A stretch of 64,000 nt of DNA from Echinicola soli (lineage in GTDB: Bacteria > Bacteroidota > Bacteroidia > Cytophagales > Cyclobacteriaceae). This document shows, piece by piece, positions 35,795-44,935 of the stretch. The notes below the pieces were generated by a model that was not told where the DNA came from, searched no databases, and worked only from the letters and a program-made list of their open reading frames with translations. The position numbers and the translations under genes are program-made. The stretch spans positions 4,839,501-4,903,500 of the forward strand of contig NZ_CP041253.1 of the NCBI RefSeq assembly GCF_006575665.1, given 5' to 3'. Within the stretch, counting starts at the first letter, position 1. Each line of letters starts with the position of its first letter.

Positions 35795-36988
35795 TCACAA
35801 AATATCTCCCAGGGATTCTTTCTTCAAAGGTTTCACTAAAAAACCACTGACCATGTCATATTGTTTGCTCCGCTCCTCATCCCTTGGATCGATAGAAGAA
35901 GAGAGCATCCGGACTTCCACGTCTATTTCACGCTCGACCAATTGATCCAAAAAGTCCCATCCCTTCATCTCTGGCATATTGATATCTAGCAAAAGTAAGT
36001 CCACTTTATTTTCCTCTAGCCATAATAGTGCCTCAACTGGATTTGCAAAAAAATACAAATCCAACCGGGGATTGTTTTTCAGCAACAGCCTTTTATTTAT
36101 CAGGTGCTGTACTTTGTCATCATCCACGATTAATATGGACTTTGAACGATGATCAGTTATTGGTGTATTTAATTGGTTATGTACCATCTCATCCGCGAGT
36201 ATTTCATTCATTCTTTTTACTTCTTCGTCAAGCTCTTCCGAGGATTGTTTTAGTAACTCAATGACTTCCTTACTTGCATGACCTTCCTTGATGAAGTTGA
36301 CCATTCCAAGCACATTGGAAAGTGGTCTTCTGAGGTTATGGGAATTCATAAAGGCAAACTTCCGAAGACGATCATTTTGCTCTTTTAGTGAAGTGTTTAA
36401 CATTTCCTTTTCTATCATATTCTGATGAATGGTAGTATTATCTACCGCTGCCACCATCAGCTTTTCTTTCCTGTTTCTAAGGAATGGAACAAAGTATAAA
36501 TCCACCATTCTTTTCTCACCATTTCTATCACGTAATTCACACTTCTTTATCGACTGTTTTTGGGCGGTATAAACTTCCTCTAAGCGTTTCCTGGAAATCC
36601 CAGAAAAAACATCAAAACCGATGGCATTTTCCCGCTGTATTTTATCTCCAAAAATGATAGCAGCCATATCATTGGAATTAACGATTTTTCCAGACTGTTT
36701 GTCCACCACCCACATGCTTATCGGGATGTTATCAAAGATCACTTCATACCCCTCCCACACTCTCCGATCCATCTTCGTCGAACGCTCCACCAACAGGTAT
36801 ATCAATCCCCCTGAAGCCCCTACAAAAAGAATGGCTTTGGCCACTTCAAAGGTAACCGTTTTGGATAGCCCTAAAGCCTCCTGAAACTGGTCAAGGAACA
36901 AGGAAGAAAAAGTCACCCAACTTCCTCCTATGAGAATATAGATAATGGCTATCCTGAGACTAGACTTCATTCGAATATTAGCTTGCAA
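35795..36988 (-). CDS. Membrane PAS protein with histidine-phosphotransfer-like helix and receiver domain, no kinase ATPase domain
   Basis: This 397-residue signalling protein has two membrane segments (about 12-32 and 50-67) and a PAS domain (about 80-190; FDNIPISMWVVDKQSGKIVNSN). A HisKA-like dimerisation helix pair follows with the phosphorylatable-type H217 in FAFMNSHNLRRPLSNVLGM. A receiver domain then begins at about 284 (ILIVDDD, phospho-acceptor D335 in LLLLDINMPEMKG, K386). The HATPase catalytic domain that normally follows the DHp helices is missing, with only about 20 residues between them. It therefore cannot autophosphorylate alone; it may receive phosphate from another kinase. 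The gene stands alone, with a 715 nt gap upstream. Confidence 0.85.
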   Translation of the reverse strand: MQANIRMKSSLRIAIIYILIGGSWVTFSSLFLDQFQEALGLSKTVTFEVAKAILFVGASGGLIYLLVERSTKMDRRVWEGYEVIFDNIPISMWVVDKQSGKIVNSNDMAAIIFGDKIQRENAIGFDVFSGISRKRLEEVYTAQKQSIKKCELRDRNGEKRMVDLYFVPFLRNRKEKLMVAAVDNTTIHQNMIEKEMLNTSLKEQNDRLRKFAFMNSHNLRRPLSNVLGMVNFIKEGHASKEVIELLKQSSEELDEEVKRMNEILADEMVHNQLNTPITDHRSKSILIVDDDKVQHLINKRLLLKNNPRLDLYFFANPVEALLWLEENKVDLLLLDINMPEMKGWDFLDQLVEREIDVEVRMLSSSIDPRDEERSKQYDMVSGFLVKPLKKESLGDIL

Positions 36989-37703
36989 ACTAAGATATAA
37001 AAAATATCACCGCAAAACCCTATGGAAGCTCAATATCAAGGGTATATTTTGTTTTAGACTAAACTAAAAAATTAAACCAAGACTAAATTAGTTAAGACTA
37101 AAAAAGTTTTATATAATTATATTTCAGATACTTAATATGGTTTAATTAAAGTAAAAATTTATATTCAATACTATTTCCTAACTACAATTTAATTTGGCTC
37201 CATAATCCTTAACCCCTGAGCTTTTCTACATGTTAATGGCATTGACTTAGATGATTGTTTTTTCATTTATCCCGTTTACACCAGGTCAAATCCTACCTGA
37301 TCTTAGCTGAATCCTCCCGCACCTTTAGGAAAAAAAACAGCACAAAAAGGACCGTCAATCCCCCCTACCATCCTACCCCAATGGGCTGTGATTCGCGTTG
37401 GATCCGAGCACACTTTTCCCTGCATATCTTTCCAAATCCTGTCCTGTTTACTTGACTAAAAAACCATCAAAAAAATTTCCTTCATGGGAAGTTTATCCTT
37501 AACTTCAGTACAGTGAAAGAAGCCGGATCAGCCATCCCGGAAAAGTACTGCTACCGGTAAAAACCCAGATAAAAAACCGGCTGTTTTGAGGTGAAAAAAA
37601 TTTAGCTTTTCAAGCTTACTTTTTGCCCCAAAAAGCCCTGATAAAAAAAGAAAAATCCAAGGCCATTTCATTCCCAATAACACGCCATAAAACGGTCAAA
37701 AAA
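36989..37703. other. Intergenic region with AGACTAAA repeats
   Basis: This 715-nt spacer between divergent genes has no convincing ORF. Near the start of the PAS/receiver gene, AGACTAAA occurs three times on the plus strand (37056, 37080 and 37095) within 50 bases of very AT-rich DNA, which may be a regulator site. The remainder is AT-rich and likely holds the promoter of the YCII gene; TTACTTTTTG at about 37617 is close to the -7 consensus but one base too long. Confidence 0.5.
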
Positions 37704-38156
37704 ATGATAAAATTCCTCTCCATATTCGCCCTGCTAATTAGCTTACTTTCGTCCGCTTTTGCACAAGAAAAATACGACGAAGAACTGGTAAAAAAATACC
37801 AGGCTGACGATTATGGGATGCGGAAATATGTCATGGCATTTCTGAAAAGAGGTCCAGATGTGGAACGCTATTCTGAAGAAGAAAGAGCTAAAATCCAACA
37901 GGGCCATATGGCACATATTGGAAAAATGGCAGCGGAAAAAAAACTTGTTTTAGCTGGTCCCTTCTACGGTGAAGGAGCGCTTCGGGGAATCTTTATCTTT
38001 GATCTGGACGATATCAAAGAAGCTGAAAAACTCACTTCCGAAGACCCTGCTGTCAAGGCGGGCGTGCTCAAAATAGAACTGCTGGAATGGTATGGATCGG
38101 CGGCAGTGATGGCCATTCCCGAAATCCATGAGAAAATACAGAAAATAGCTTTTTGA
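37704..38156 (+). CDS. Secreted YCII-domain protein
   Basis: This 150-residue protein has a signal peptide (MIKFLSIFALLISLLSSAFAQ) and a YCII-related domain. The domain block is KYVMAFLKRGPD, the HMAHIGKMAAEKKLVLAGPF segment (about residues 72-91) and FIFDLDDIKEAEKLTSEDP (about 100-118). The YCII fold is a ferredoxin-like barrel of unclear biochemical role, sometimes fused to other domains. I choose ATG 37704 because it begins the signal peptide; the frame is open back to 37623, but that extension is basic and unlike an export signal. Bacteroidota often encode exported YCII proteins. Function unknown. Confidence 0.85.
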   Translation: MIKFLSIFALLISLLSSAFAQEKYDEELVKKYQADDYGMRKYVMAFLKRGPDVERYSEEERAKIQQGHMAHIGKMAAEKKLVLAGPFYGEGALRGIFIFDLDDIKEAEKLTSEDPAVKAGVLKIELLEWYGSAAVMAIPEIHEKIQKIAF

Positions 38157-38170
38157 CCTCCAATTTTGAT

Positions 38171-38203
38171 GGCTCTTGGTCAAGGTTAGTTTGACCAAGA
38201 GCC
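38171..38203. terminator. Perfect 13-bp hairpin between convergent genes
   Basis: GGCTCTTGGTCAA (38171-38183) and TTGACCAAGAGCC (38191-38203) pair perfectly around a seven-base loop. It lies between the ends of the YCII gene and the AddB-like gene. No T-run follows on either side, so its termination activity is uncertain. Confidence 0.6.
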
Positions 38204-38266
38204 GTCAACTATGGTCAAGTGCTACATCTGGATTCCTGAAAGCTCTACCATCTTGCCTCCTTGTAA

Positions 38267-41140
38267 CTATCTTCCACAAATTTCCTTATAGGGGCAATAT
38301 TGACATTTCTTCAAATCATCAGTTTGGTCAAAGGCAATGGTCTTATCAAATATCTCCGAGAGCATTGCTTTTAACCCTTCTTCAAACTCCTGCTGATAAT
38401 CCAGGTAGTTATTCAGTTCATCCCTTTCTCCTCTGCCTTCTTTTAGCTGCAGATAAGGATTAAAATCGTCTTTGAATATCTCCTTTAGGTTAAATATAGC
38501 CGGTTTGAGCGGTGCTTGGTTTTGGGGAAATTTAGCTTGGTACAGCAGGCCATAGATCAACGTTTGCATGGCCGCTTTGTTTCTCTTGGAATCCTCCCGG
38601 TCAAAAAGTGATAGAATGGATGGGAAGTCCTTGATATCCTGGCCAGACTTATAATCGATCAGGCGCACCACGCCATCTTGTTTGTCCACACGGTCTATAA
38701 TGCCTTTTAATGCTACCGCATAAACCACTTCGTTTGCCCGTACTGATAGGGCAGTTTGATAGCTTACATCCTTTTCCAGGGAAACCAATTCAAAAGGTGC
38801 TCCCTTCTGATCCCATTTCAGGAGCTCGTCAATGTACTTTTTCATCACATCCCGGACGATCGCCAGCTGGCCACTCAAACGGGTATCAGCTTCTTCATCG
38901 AGATGATAAAATTCCCGGATGGCCTTTTCAATAGATGGTGCGATATATTTACTTAACTGCTCAAAATCCTCTTTTTGGACCACTTTTCGCTGCTTCCTTT
39001 CCATAAATCCCTTGTAAAGGTACTCCAGGCTATAATGGGCAAGGTTACCAAATACTGCTGGACTCACCTCTTCCTCCACTTTATCCTTCTCGTTGATATT
39101 GGCCAAATAGCGAAAATAGAACTTCAACCGACAGTCCAGCCATATACTCAAAGCCGACGGGGAAAATGCCGTCTCTGCCCGCCCATCCTCCTTGACCAGG
39201 TATTTTTCCAATAACTGCATGACCTCATCGGTTTTGACAATGGTGATGGCCTCTCCTTGATGGCCATCCACTGGAACGAACACCACCTCCTCGGCAATAT
39301 CCTTGTTCATTTCCATGGTCATCTGACGAATATAACGGCTCATCTCACCTACTTTTCCCTGATCTGCAGCGGTGGAATAGATCAGATGCACTTCCTCTGC
39401 CCGATGGAGAAGCCTATAAAAAGTATAGGCGTATATGGCATCATTTTGTTCTTGGACGGGCAGTCCAAATGCCTTTCTGATGTTGAATGGGATGAGGGAA
39501 TTCAGGGAGGCTGACGGCGGAAAACTACCTTCATTCATATTTGCAATGATCACGCGCTTAAAATCCAGGTTACGGGACTCCAGCACCCCCATCACCTGCA
39601 AGCCCGCAAGAGGCTCCCCTTCAAAAGGCAACCGTACCTCCCGAAAAACCTGCCTAAACAACCTGATAAAGAACTCCAGGTTAATGGAGATTGACTCCTG
39701 TTTCTGAAAAACATCCTTAAGGCGGGTAAGCTGTTTGTGACATTGGTAAAGGTAACTTCGCTGGAGCTGGTCATCCTCCAGTCGTTCTGCTAACATAAGC
39801 ATAAGGCTTTCCAAATAAGCGAATAACCCCGTAGTTTCCAGCTTTTGGAAGATCAGCTCAAAAAGTTCACCACCAGATTGCAGTACTGTCTGTGAGATAT
39901 AAACTTGGTTTTTCCGTTGAATGCTGTCCAAAAGTTCCCCCACAAAATGAACCTTCTCCGTCTTGAGGTATGTCGTAGAAAGCAGCTCCTTTACCGCCTG
40001 ATGATAAAAGGTCACGGTGCCTTCCTCCACCTTCACATAGCGCTGAAGCTCCAAAACAGCCTCCAAAAACGCATAAACGGGGGCATTCCGGACAGGATAT
40101 CCCATCGTGACGTTCACCTTATCCAAGTGGCCAGGAAGTTGGTTCATCACCGGAAACAGCAATTGCTCATCAGGCAAGATGACCACCGTTTCCTCTGGAT
40201 GCTCATCTTTGCCAATTTCTCCCAAAACACTCCCGATCAAATTTGCTTGGTTGATCTTTAGCGGGGTTTGGTAAACCTTCGTTTTTGCTTTGGTCTGCCG
40301 GATGTGGTGGGGTATGGTTTTGGGAAACGTAGGCCCAAGCACCTTGTCCTTTTGGTACTCCCTAAAAAAAAGCCCGGCCTCTTGCTGATAGTCTTCCAGG
40401 TAAAAAGCATCCAAATCCCAATAAACCGAAGCATCAAAAGCCTCCACAAAATGCTTGATCAATTTCTCCTCAGTTCCGGTAAAAGCATTAAACCCGACAA
40501 ATGCATAATGCAAGTCAGGTTGCTCCAGCTCGGCAATATTTTCGGCCACCTGTCGATAAAGCATGCCCGAATAGGCATAACCTGTGAGCTCAAGTTCACT
40601 TTTAAACCGCTCGTAGAGTGGTCCAAGCAATTCCCAATAACGGATAAACCTATCCTTGTGACCATTCTCCCCCAACCTTCCCTCACGCTCAAATGATTTC
40701 CAGAACTGCTTCACCAAGGCTATTTGACCATCGGTCAAGAAACTCAAATCCGTCTCTATTTCCTTAATTTCTGAAACTAACTTATATAATTTGGTCGGAT
40801 CGACCATAAACTGGTCGATGTCGTTAAAGTCCTTCAGGATCATCTCTCCCCAAAAGTAAAACCGGTCAAAAGGCTCTGCGTCTACCTGCAATTCACGATA
40901 AACTCGATACAGTTCAAAAATCAAGGTCAACTGGTCGGCCGGTTTGTTATGGGCAAATTTGTAAAATAGCTCCTCAATGGTAATTACCGAGGGCATCCAC
41001 TGTGGACGATCGATCAACTTGCCCAAATGCTGTATAAAAAACAATCCAGCCCTTCTATTGGGAAGCACTACTGCTACTTTGCTGAGGTCGTCATGCTTCT
41101 GTAATAAGTCGGATGCGGTATCTTTAAGGAAACTCTCCAT
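38267..41140 (-). CDS. addB: AddB-like PD-(D/E)XK nuclease with Fe-S cysteines
   Basis: This 957-residue protein is the partner of the AddA-like helicase-nuclease encoded just upstream. The N-terminal region is an inactivated helicase fold (VVLPNRRAGLFFIQHL at about 24-39). The C-terminal PD-(D/E)XK domain shows FGNLAHYSLEYL, GIIDRVDKQDGVVRLIDYKSG and four cysteines: one in WLDCRLKFYF and three in CQYCPYKEIC. This is the arrangement known to hold a 4Fe-4S cluster in AddB. Together with AddA it resects double-strand breaks for RecA-dependent repair. Sequence similarity outside the C-terminus is low, as is usual for Bacteroidota AddB. Confidence 0.9.
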   Translation of the reverse strand: MESFLKDTASDLLQKHDDLSKVAVVLPNRRAGLFFIQHLGKLIDRPQWMPSVITIEELFYKFAHNKPADQLTLIFELYRVYRELQVDAEPFDRFYFWGEMILKDFNDIDQFMVDPTKLYKLVSEIKEIETDLSFLTDGQIALVKQFWKSFEREGRLGENGHKDRFIRYWELLGPLYERFKSELELTGYAYSGMLYRQVAENIAELEQPDLHYAFVGFNAFTGTEEKLIKHFVEAFDASVYWDLDAFYLEDYQQEAGLFFREYQKDKVLGPTFPKTIPHHIRQTKAKTKVYQTPLKINQANLIGSVLGEIGKDEHPEETVVILPDEQLLFPVMNQLPGHLDKVNVTMGYPVRNAPVYAFLEAVLELQRYVKVEEGTVTFYHQAVKELLSTTYLKTEKVHFVGELLDSIQRKNQVYISQTVLQSGGELFELIFQKLETTGLFAYLESLMLMLAERLEDDQLQRSYLYQCHKQLTRLKDVFQKQESISINLEFFIRLFRQVFREVRLPFEGEPLAGLQVMGVLESRNLDFKRVIIANMNEGSFPPSASLNSLIPFNIRKAFGLPVQEQNDAIYAYTFYRLLHRAEEVHLIYSTAADQGKVGEMSRYIRQMTMEMNKDIAEEVVFVPVDGHQGEAITIVKTDEVMQLLEKYLVKEDGRAETAFSPSALSIWLDCRLKFYFRYLANINEKDKVEEEVSPAVFGNLAHYSLEYLYKGFMERKQRKVVQKEDFEQLSKYIAPSIEKAIREFYHLDEEADTRLSGQLAIVRDVMKKYIDELLKWDQKGAPFELVSLEKDVSYQTALSVRANEVVYAVALKGIIDRVDKQDGVVRLIDYKSGQDIKDFPSILSLFDREDSKRNKAAMQTLIYGLLYQAKFPQNQAPLKPAIFNLKEIFKDDFNPYLQLKEGRGERDELNNYLDYQQEFEEGLKAMLSEIFDKTIAFDQTDDLKKCQYCPYKEICGR

Positions 41141-41475
41141 TTATTGGTTACTGGTTATTAGTTATCGAATAGAATTGTAATTGGTATAAGTCCACTGCCG
41201 GCAGTCCGCAGCTATCCCCTCTATCACTGAAGTAGGCTTTAGGCCTTCGGCCAATTAGCCTTGATTCCCTATCACGGCGCACGGAATACTGCCTACTAAC
41301 CTCTATTTAAAAGCCGTCACTGCGAAGCATGAGAAGGGAAATTTGAGAGAAGGAGCTGTGGCAGTCTCAGTATTACGGAATTGCCACGCCCTTTCCGACC
41401 CACACCCCATCCTAAAAGGCCTCACAATGAATAACATCGAATTCATAGTCGAGCTCAGGTTACTACCTATCACAC
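41141..41475. other. Intergenic region between addB and addA, with dispersed repeats
   Basis: No ORF of note. It contains several palindromic pieces such as CTGCCGGCAG (around 41195) and a REP-like element (41315-41430, listed separately). Whether addA and addB form one transcript across this gap is unclear. Confidence 0.5.
41315..41430. repeat. REP-like intergenic repeat
   Basis: The stretch begins CCGTCACTGCGAAGCATGAG, includes GTGGCA (41358-41363) ... TGCCAC (41382-41387) flanking ACGGAATT, and ends CCTCACAATGA. This is a degenerate form of the 'GTCATTGCGAGNNGNGAAGCAATCTC ... GATTGCCACG ... GCAATGAC' element dispersed between genes in many Bacteroidota genomes. Its presence inside an otherwise conserved gene pair suggests insertion. 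Confidence 0.6.
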
Positions 41476-44400
41476 TCACACCTCTATAATCTTCCCTGTT
41501 TCGAGATAGCACAGAAATCCTTTGACCTGATAGTCACCCAGTCCAGCCACCAGTGCCATGTATTCCCTTACCTGTCGTTGGTACTTTTCCAGTTCTTCCC
41601 CTGTTTTAAAGTCTATCACTTCAGCCACGCGGCCATTAATGACAATCCTGTCCGGTCGCTTTTGACGACCTCCAGGCAGCAACACCCCCTGCTCGGTCAG
41701 TACCCTGCTCTCTCCTTCGAACCAAGATCTAAATTTCTTATTGACAAAGAGCTTTTCCAATTGATCTCTGACGATTTCCCTCTCCTCTCGGTCCAACCTT
41801 CCTTCAAAATAAAAGGCCTGTAGCTGATCCATCGCTTCCTGTCGATTACTTGACTTTTCCAGCAACTCATGGATCAATACGCCAAAACTCCTTTTATGAC
41901 GCTGCGCCAATCCCTCTTCACTGAAATCCACTGCGTATTTCTTGACTTCCAGTAGCTCGCCCCACTTCCTATGGTTCCAGGTCAACTGGTGATCCTTCGT
42001 CGGCCGGGTATCTGCCGATGTAATGGGCTTCTCCGGCCATGCTCCCCACTCGAACCTACCTGACTCATGGTCAAAAAAATCCGACAAGTCATGATCAGCT
42101 GTTTTAAGCCCTCCCTTATCCATAATTTCCAACAGGTTTTTCTCCAGTGGATTGGAAGAAGCCTTGCTTGAATTCTTTACTACTTTCTTTGGGCTTATGG
42201 TCCATAGCACTTCTTCTGCTCTGGTCAGGGCCACGTAGATCATGTTCAACGTATCCAAATAAGCCATGGTCACCTCTTCCAGGTGGATAGGCTGAAAGAC
42301 CGAATCTGCCAGTTCTTTTTTCAGAGTTAGGGGAATAATGGCTTCCACGTCTTCCTCCACATCTCTAAAAGGGGACCAGATAATATTATCCTTGGAAAAG
42401 TCCACAATTCTCCACATCAGAAATGGCATCAAAACAACCTTGTATTGCAGTCCCTTGGATTTGTGGATGGTCACGATCGGCATAGCATCATGACCTTCAG
42501 GAATCTTTACGGTACGCTTCTGGCTGTTTTCCTCCCACCAATGGAGAAATCCGGCAAGGTCCGCCCGGTTATTGGCCACATAATCATAAACGGCTTCCTT
42601 AAAACCAGAAATATAGGCCAGTTCTGTACGCAATTCATAAAAGCCCAACAGGGCTACCAACTCTTCCAGTAACTCCATGAGGGGCAACTTGGCTATCCTG
42701 TGCTCCGCCGCTTCGAAGGCGGCAATTTTCTCTGCCAACCAATCCGGCTTATCCGATGAAGAGAAAACCTCATGGGAAATAGGCTTTCCGTTTAGCGAAC
42801 TCCAGTAGAACCACAAAGTCTGGAAGGGTACGTGGTCTGACGGATCGGCCAAATAGTTCAAGGCAGCAATCAACCCCTTTACTGTGGCGGCCTTGTCCAA
42901 AAACATGGATTCATCAGAAACCACATCAAAGCTGTAATCCAATCCAGGATGCTCATGTTTATAGGCCATCAGGGCATCGGCGATCAGGGCACCTTGATGC
43001 TTTTTCCTGACCAAAAAGGCAATGTCCTTCGGCCGATAGCCATAGTCCTGCAGCTCCATGACCATGGTGGGTAACCTTTCCAGCACCATTTCACTATATC
43101 CCAAATCCTCTTCATCTCCCGTTTCTTCCAAAAACTCCATCCGCACCATACCTTGAAAATCCAGTTCGTTTTTAGCCGCCGGGACTTTCTGCGCCACATC
43201 CTGATAAGCTTTGGTCAAGATCCCTGGACTAGGGTGTCCGGTTTCCCGCTCGAAACTCCTTTCCAATTGCTCGGGCAACACGCTGAAAAGGGTGTTGTTA
43301 AAGGTGACCAGGTGCGGAAGTGAGCGGTAATTGGTATCCAGCCCTTTCACCGCTATCCGCGGAGAACCGATATCTCCTTCGACCTTCTCCAGCAATAGCT
43401 TCATATCCCCTCCTCTCCAGCGGTAAATGGATTGTTTGACATCCCCCACCACCAGATTGGTATGCCCATATCCCAGGGAGTTTTCCAGTAGGGGCCTAAA
43501 ACTATCCCATTGGAAACCGGAGGTGTCTTGGAATTCATCGATTAAAAAATGCTTGTACTGGTTACCTACTTTTTCATAGATAAAAGGGGCATCATTCTCC
43601 TTGGTGATTTCCTTCAAGAAATCATTGGCATCGGAAATCATCAGGATATTTTCCTCATCCTTAATGTCCCTAAGCTCCTCCAGGAGATTTCTGAAAATGC
43701 CGTAGGCATAGAAGTTCTTGTCGATGGCCTGATAGGTCAGCCACTCTCGGCGAACGGGAACAAATTGCCCGAGAACATCCCCCAGTCCTGCATGGTAAGC
43801 CGAAATAATGGCATCTTTTTGTTTGCTTGTTTTGCTATACCATTTGGTTTCATCATCAATGGCTGCCTTCCTGCTTTCCGATAATTCGGGTATTGGGTTG
43901 GTTTTCTCTCCCAACTTATCAAACAATAAGGCGAACCCCCGCTTTCCACCGGAGAAATCTGTCCATTCCAATCCAAATTGTCGGCGAATGGCATCGGCCT
44001 GTTCTTTCATCTCGATGGCCTTTTTATGCAAGGCCTGTTTTTTGGTGTTAAGGTATTTTCTAAAAATCTCCAGGTTCCTTTCACTGGAAAGGAATTCCCT
44101 GATCAATTGCTGGTACTGCTTGAAATTTTCTGTAAAGATCTCCATTCCCAGGTCGCGGATATTGCTTCTGATATCCCAAGAGCTCCCTTCCTGAATCCTG
44201 GTCAATGCGTAATCCACTAACCATTTATGCAAATAGGGATCGTCCAAAACATGCTGGACCACCCGATCCACTACCCGCTCGAGAACAGCATCCTGGTCCA
44301 GTGCCACATCAAATTTAGCCTGCAGATCAATCTCCCTGGCAAATGCCCTGACTACTTTTTGGAAAAAACTATCAATCGTCGAGACAGAAAAATTGGCATA

Positions 44401-44706
44401 ATCGTGTAGGATCGATGTGAGCACCTTGCTTGCCTGTGCTTTTAATCCTGCGTCATCCAGCTGCAAATGCTGCATCAATTGCTGGTCAAGATATTCATCT
44501 GGCCGCACTTCATCTTTAAGCCTTCCAAGTACCTCCAGTATGCGGCTTTTCATTTCCTGTGTGGCTTTGTTGGTAAAGGTAACCGCCAATATCCCCCTAA
44601 AGGCCATTGGATGGGCCAAGGCCAGTTTCAGGTATTCCAAGGTAAGTGTATAGGTCTTTCCTGAACCGGCAGAGGATTTATAGATGATAAAGGGCTTTGC
44701 TTCCAT
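41476..44706 (-). CDS. addA: AddA-like UvrD-family helicase-nuclease
   Basis: This 1076-residue superfamily 1 helicase shows Walker A SSAGSGKTYTL (about residues 11-21), TFTNKATQEMKSR, the Walker B/Q region FLIDEFQDTSGFQW, GDVKQSIYRWRGG, TIHKSKGLQYKVVLMP and ALTRAEE. A C-terminal PD-(D/E)XK nuclease with IHELLEKS and VIDFKTGEE follows. It unwinds and cuts DNA ends with the AddB-like partner downstream. The open frame reaches 44763, but I place the start at ATG 44706 (MEAKPFIIYKSSAG), where the helicase homology begins. The products serve recombinational repair and degradation of foreign linear DNA. Confidence 0.92.
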   Translation of the reverse strand: MEAKPFIIYKSSAGSGKTYTLTLEYLKLALAHPMAFRGILAVTFTNKATQEMKSRILEVLGRLKDEVRPDEYLDQQLMQHLQLDDAGLKAQASKVLTSILHDYANFSVSTIDSFFQKVVRAFAREIDLQAKFDVALDQDAVLERVVDRVVQHVLDDPYLHKWLVDYALTRIQEGSSWDIRSNIRDLGMEIFTENFKQYQQLIREFLSSERNLEIFRKYLNTKKQALHKKAIEMKEQADAIRRQFGLEWTDFSGGKRGFALLFDKLGEKTNPIPELSESRKAAIDDETKWYSKTSKQKDAIISAYHAGLGDVLGQFVPVRREWLTYQAIDKNFYAYGIFRNLLEELRDIKDEENILMISDANDFLKEITKENDAPFIYEKVGNQYKHFLIDEFQDTSGFQWDSFRPLLENSLGYGHTNLVVGDVKQSIYRWRGGDMKLLLEKVEGDIGSPRIAVKGLDTNYRSLPHLVTFNNTLFSVLPEQLERSFERETGHPSPGILTKAYQDVAQKVPAAKNELDFQGMVRMEFLEETGDEEDLGYSEMVLERLPTMVMELQDYGYRPKDIAFLVRKKHQGALIADALMAYKHEHPGLDYSFDVVSDESMFLDKAATVKGLIAALNYLADPSDHVPFQTLWFYWSSLNGKPISHEVFSSSDKPDWLAEKIAAFEAAEHRIAKLPLMELLEELVALLGFYELRTELAYISGFKEAVYDYVANNRADLAGFLHWWEENSQKRTVKIPEGHDAMPIVTIHKSKGLQYKVVLMPFLMWRIVDFSKDNIIWSPFRDVEEDVEAIIPLTLKKELADSVFQPIHLEEVTMAYLDTLNMIYVALTRAEEVLWTISPKKVVKNSSKASSNPLEKNLLEIMDKGGLKTADHDLSDFFDHESGRFEWGAWPEKPITSADTRPTKDHQLTWNHRKWGELLEVKKYAVDFSEEGLAQRHKRSFGVLIHELLEKSSNRQEAMDQLQAFYFEGRLDREEREIVRDQLEKLFVNKKFRSWFEGESRVLTEQGVLLPGGRQKRPDRIVINGRVAEVIDFKTGEELEKYQRQVREYMALVAGLGDYQVKGFLCYLETGKIIEV

Positions 44707-44935
44707 GGGCTTTAATTTAGGCAAAACAAGGGGAATTTTAAGGATATACAAAGCCTTTGACACTAACTGTCGTAATTTTCAGTAAATATAGAACCCTTAT
44801 AAAAAGCGACGAAAAGTCTCATTCGATGATGACTGAAATCATGGGGCCTCTTTTCAAATTGCGATCCCCAATAATTCCCTATTTGCTGAAGTATCCCTAT
44901 CTTCGCTCCAAAACGTAAATTTTATTCAACACCGG

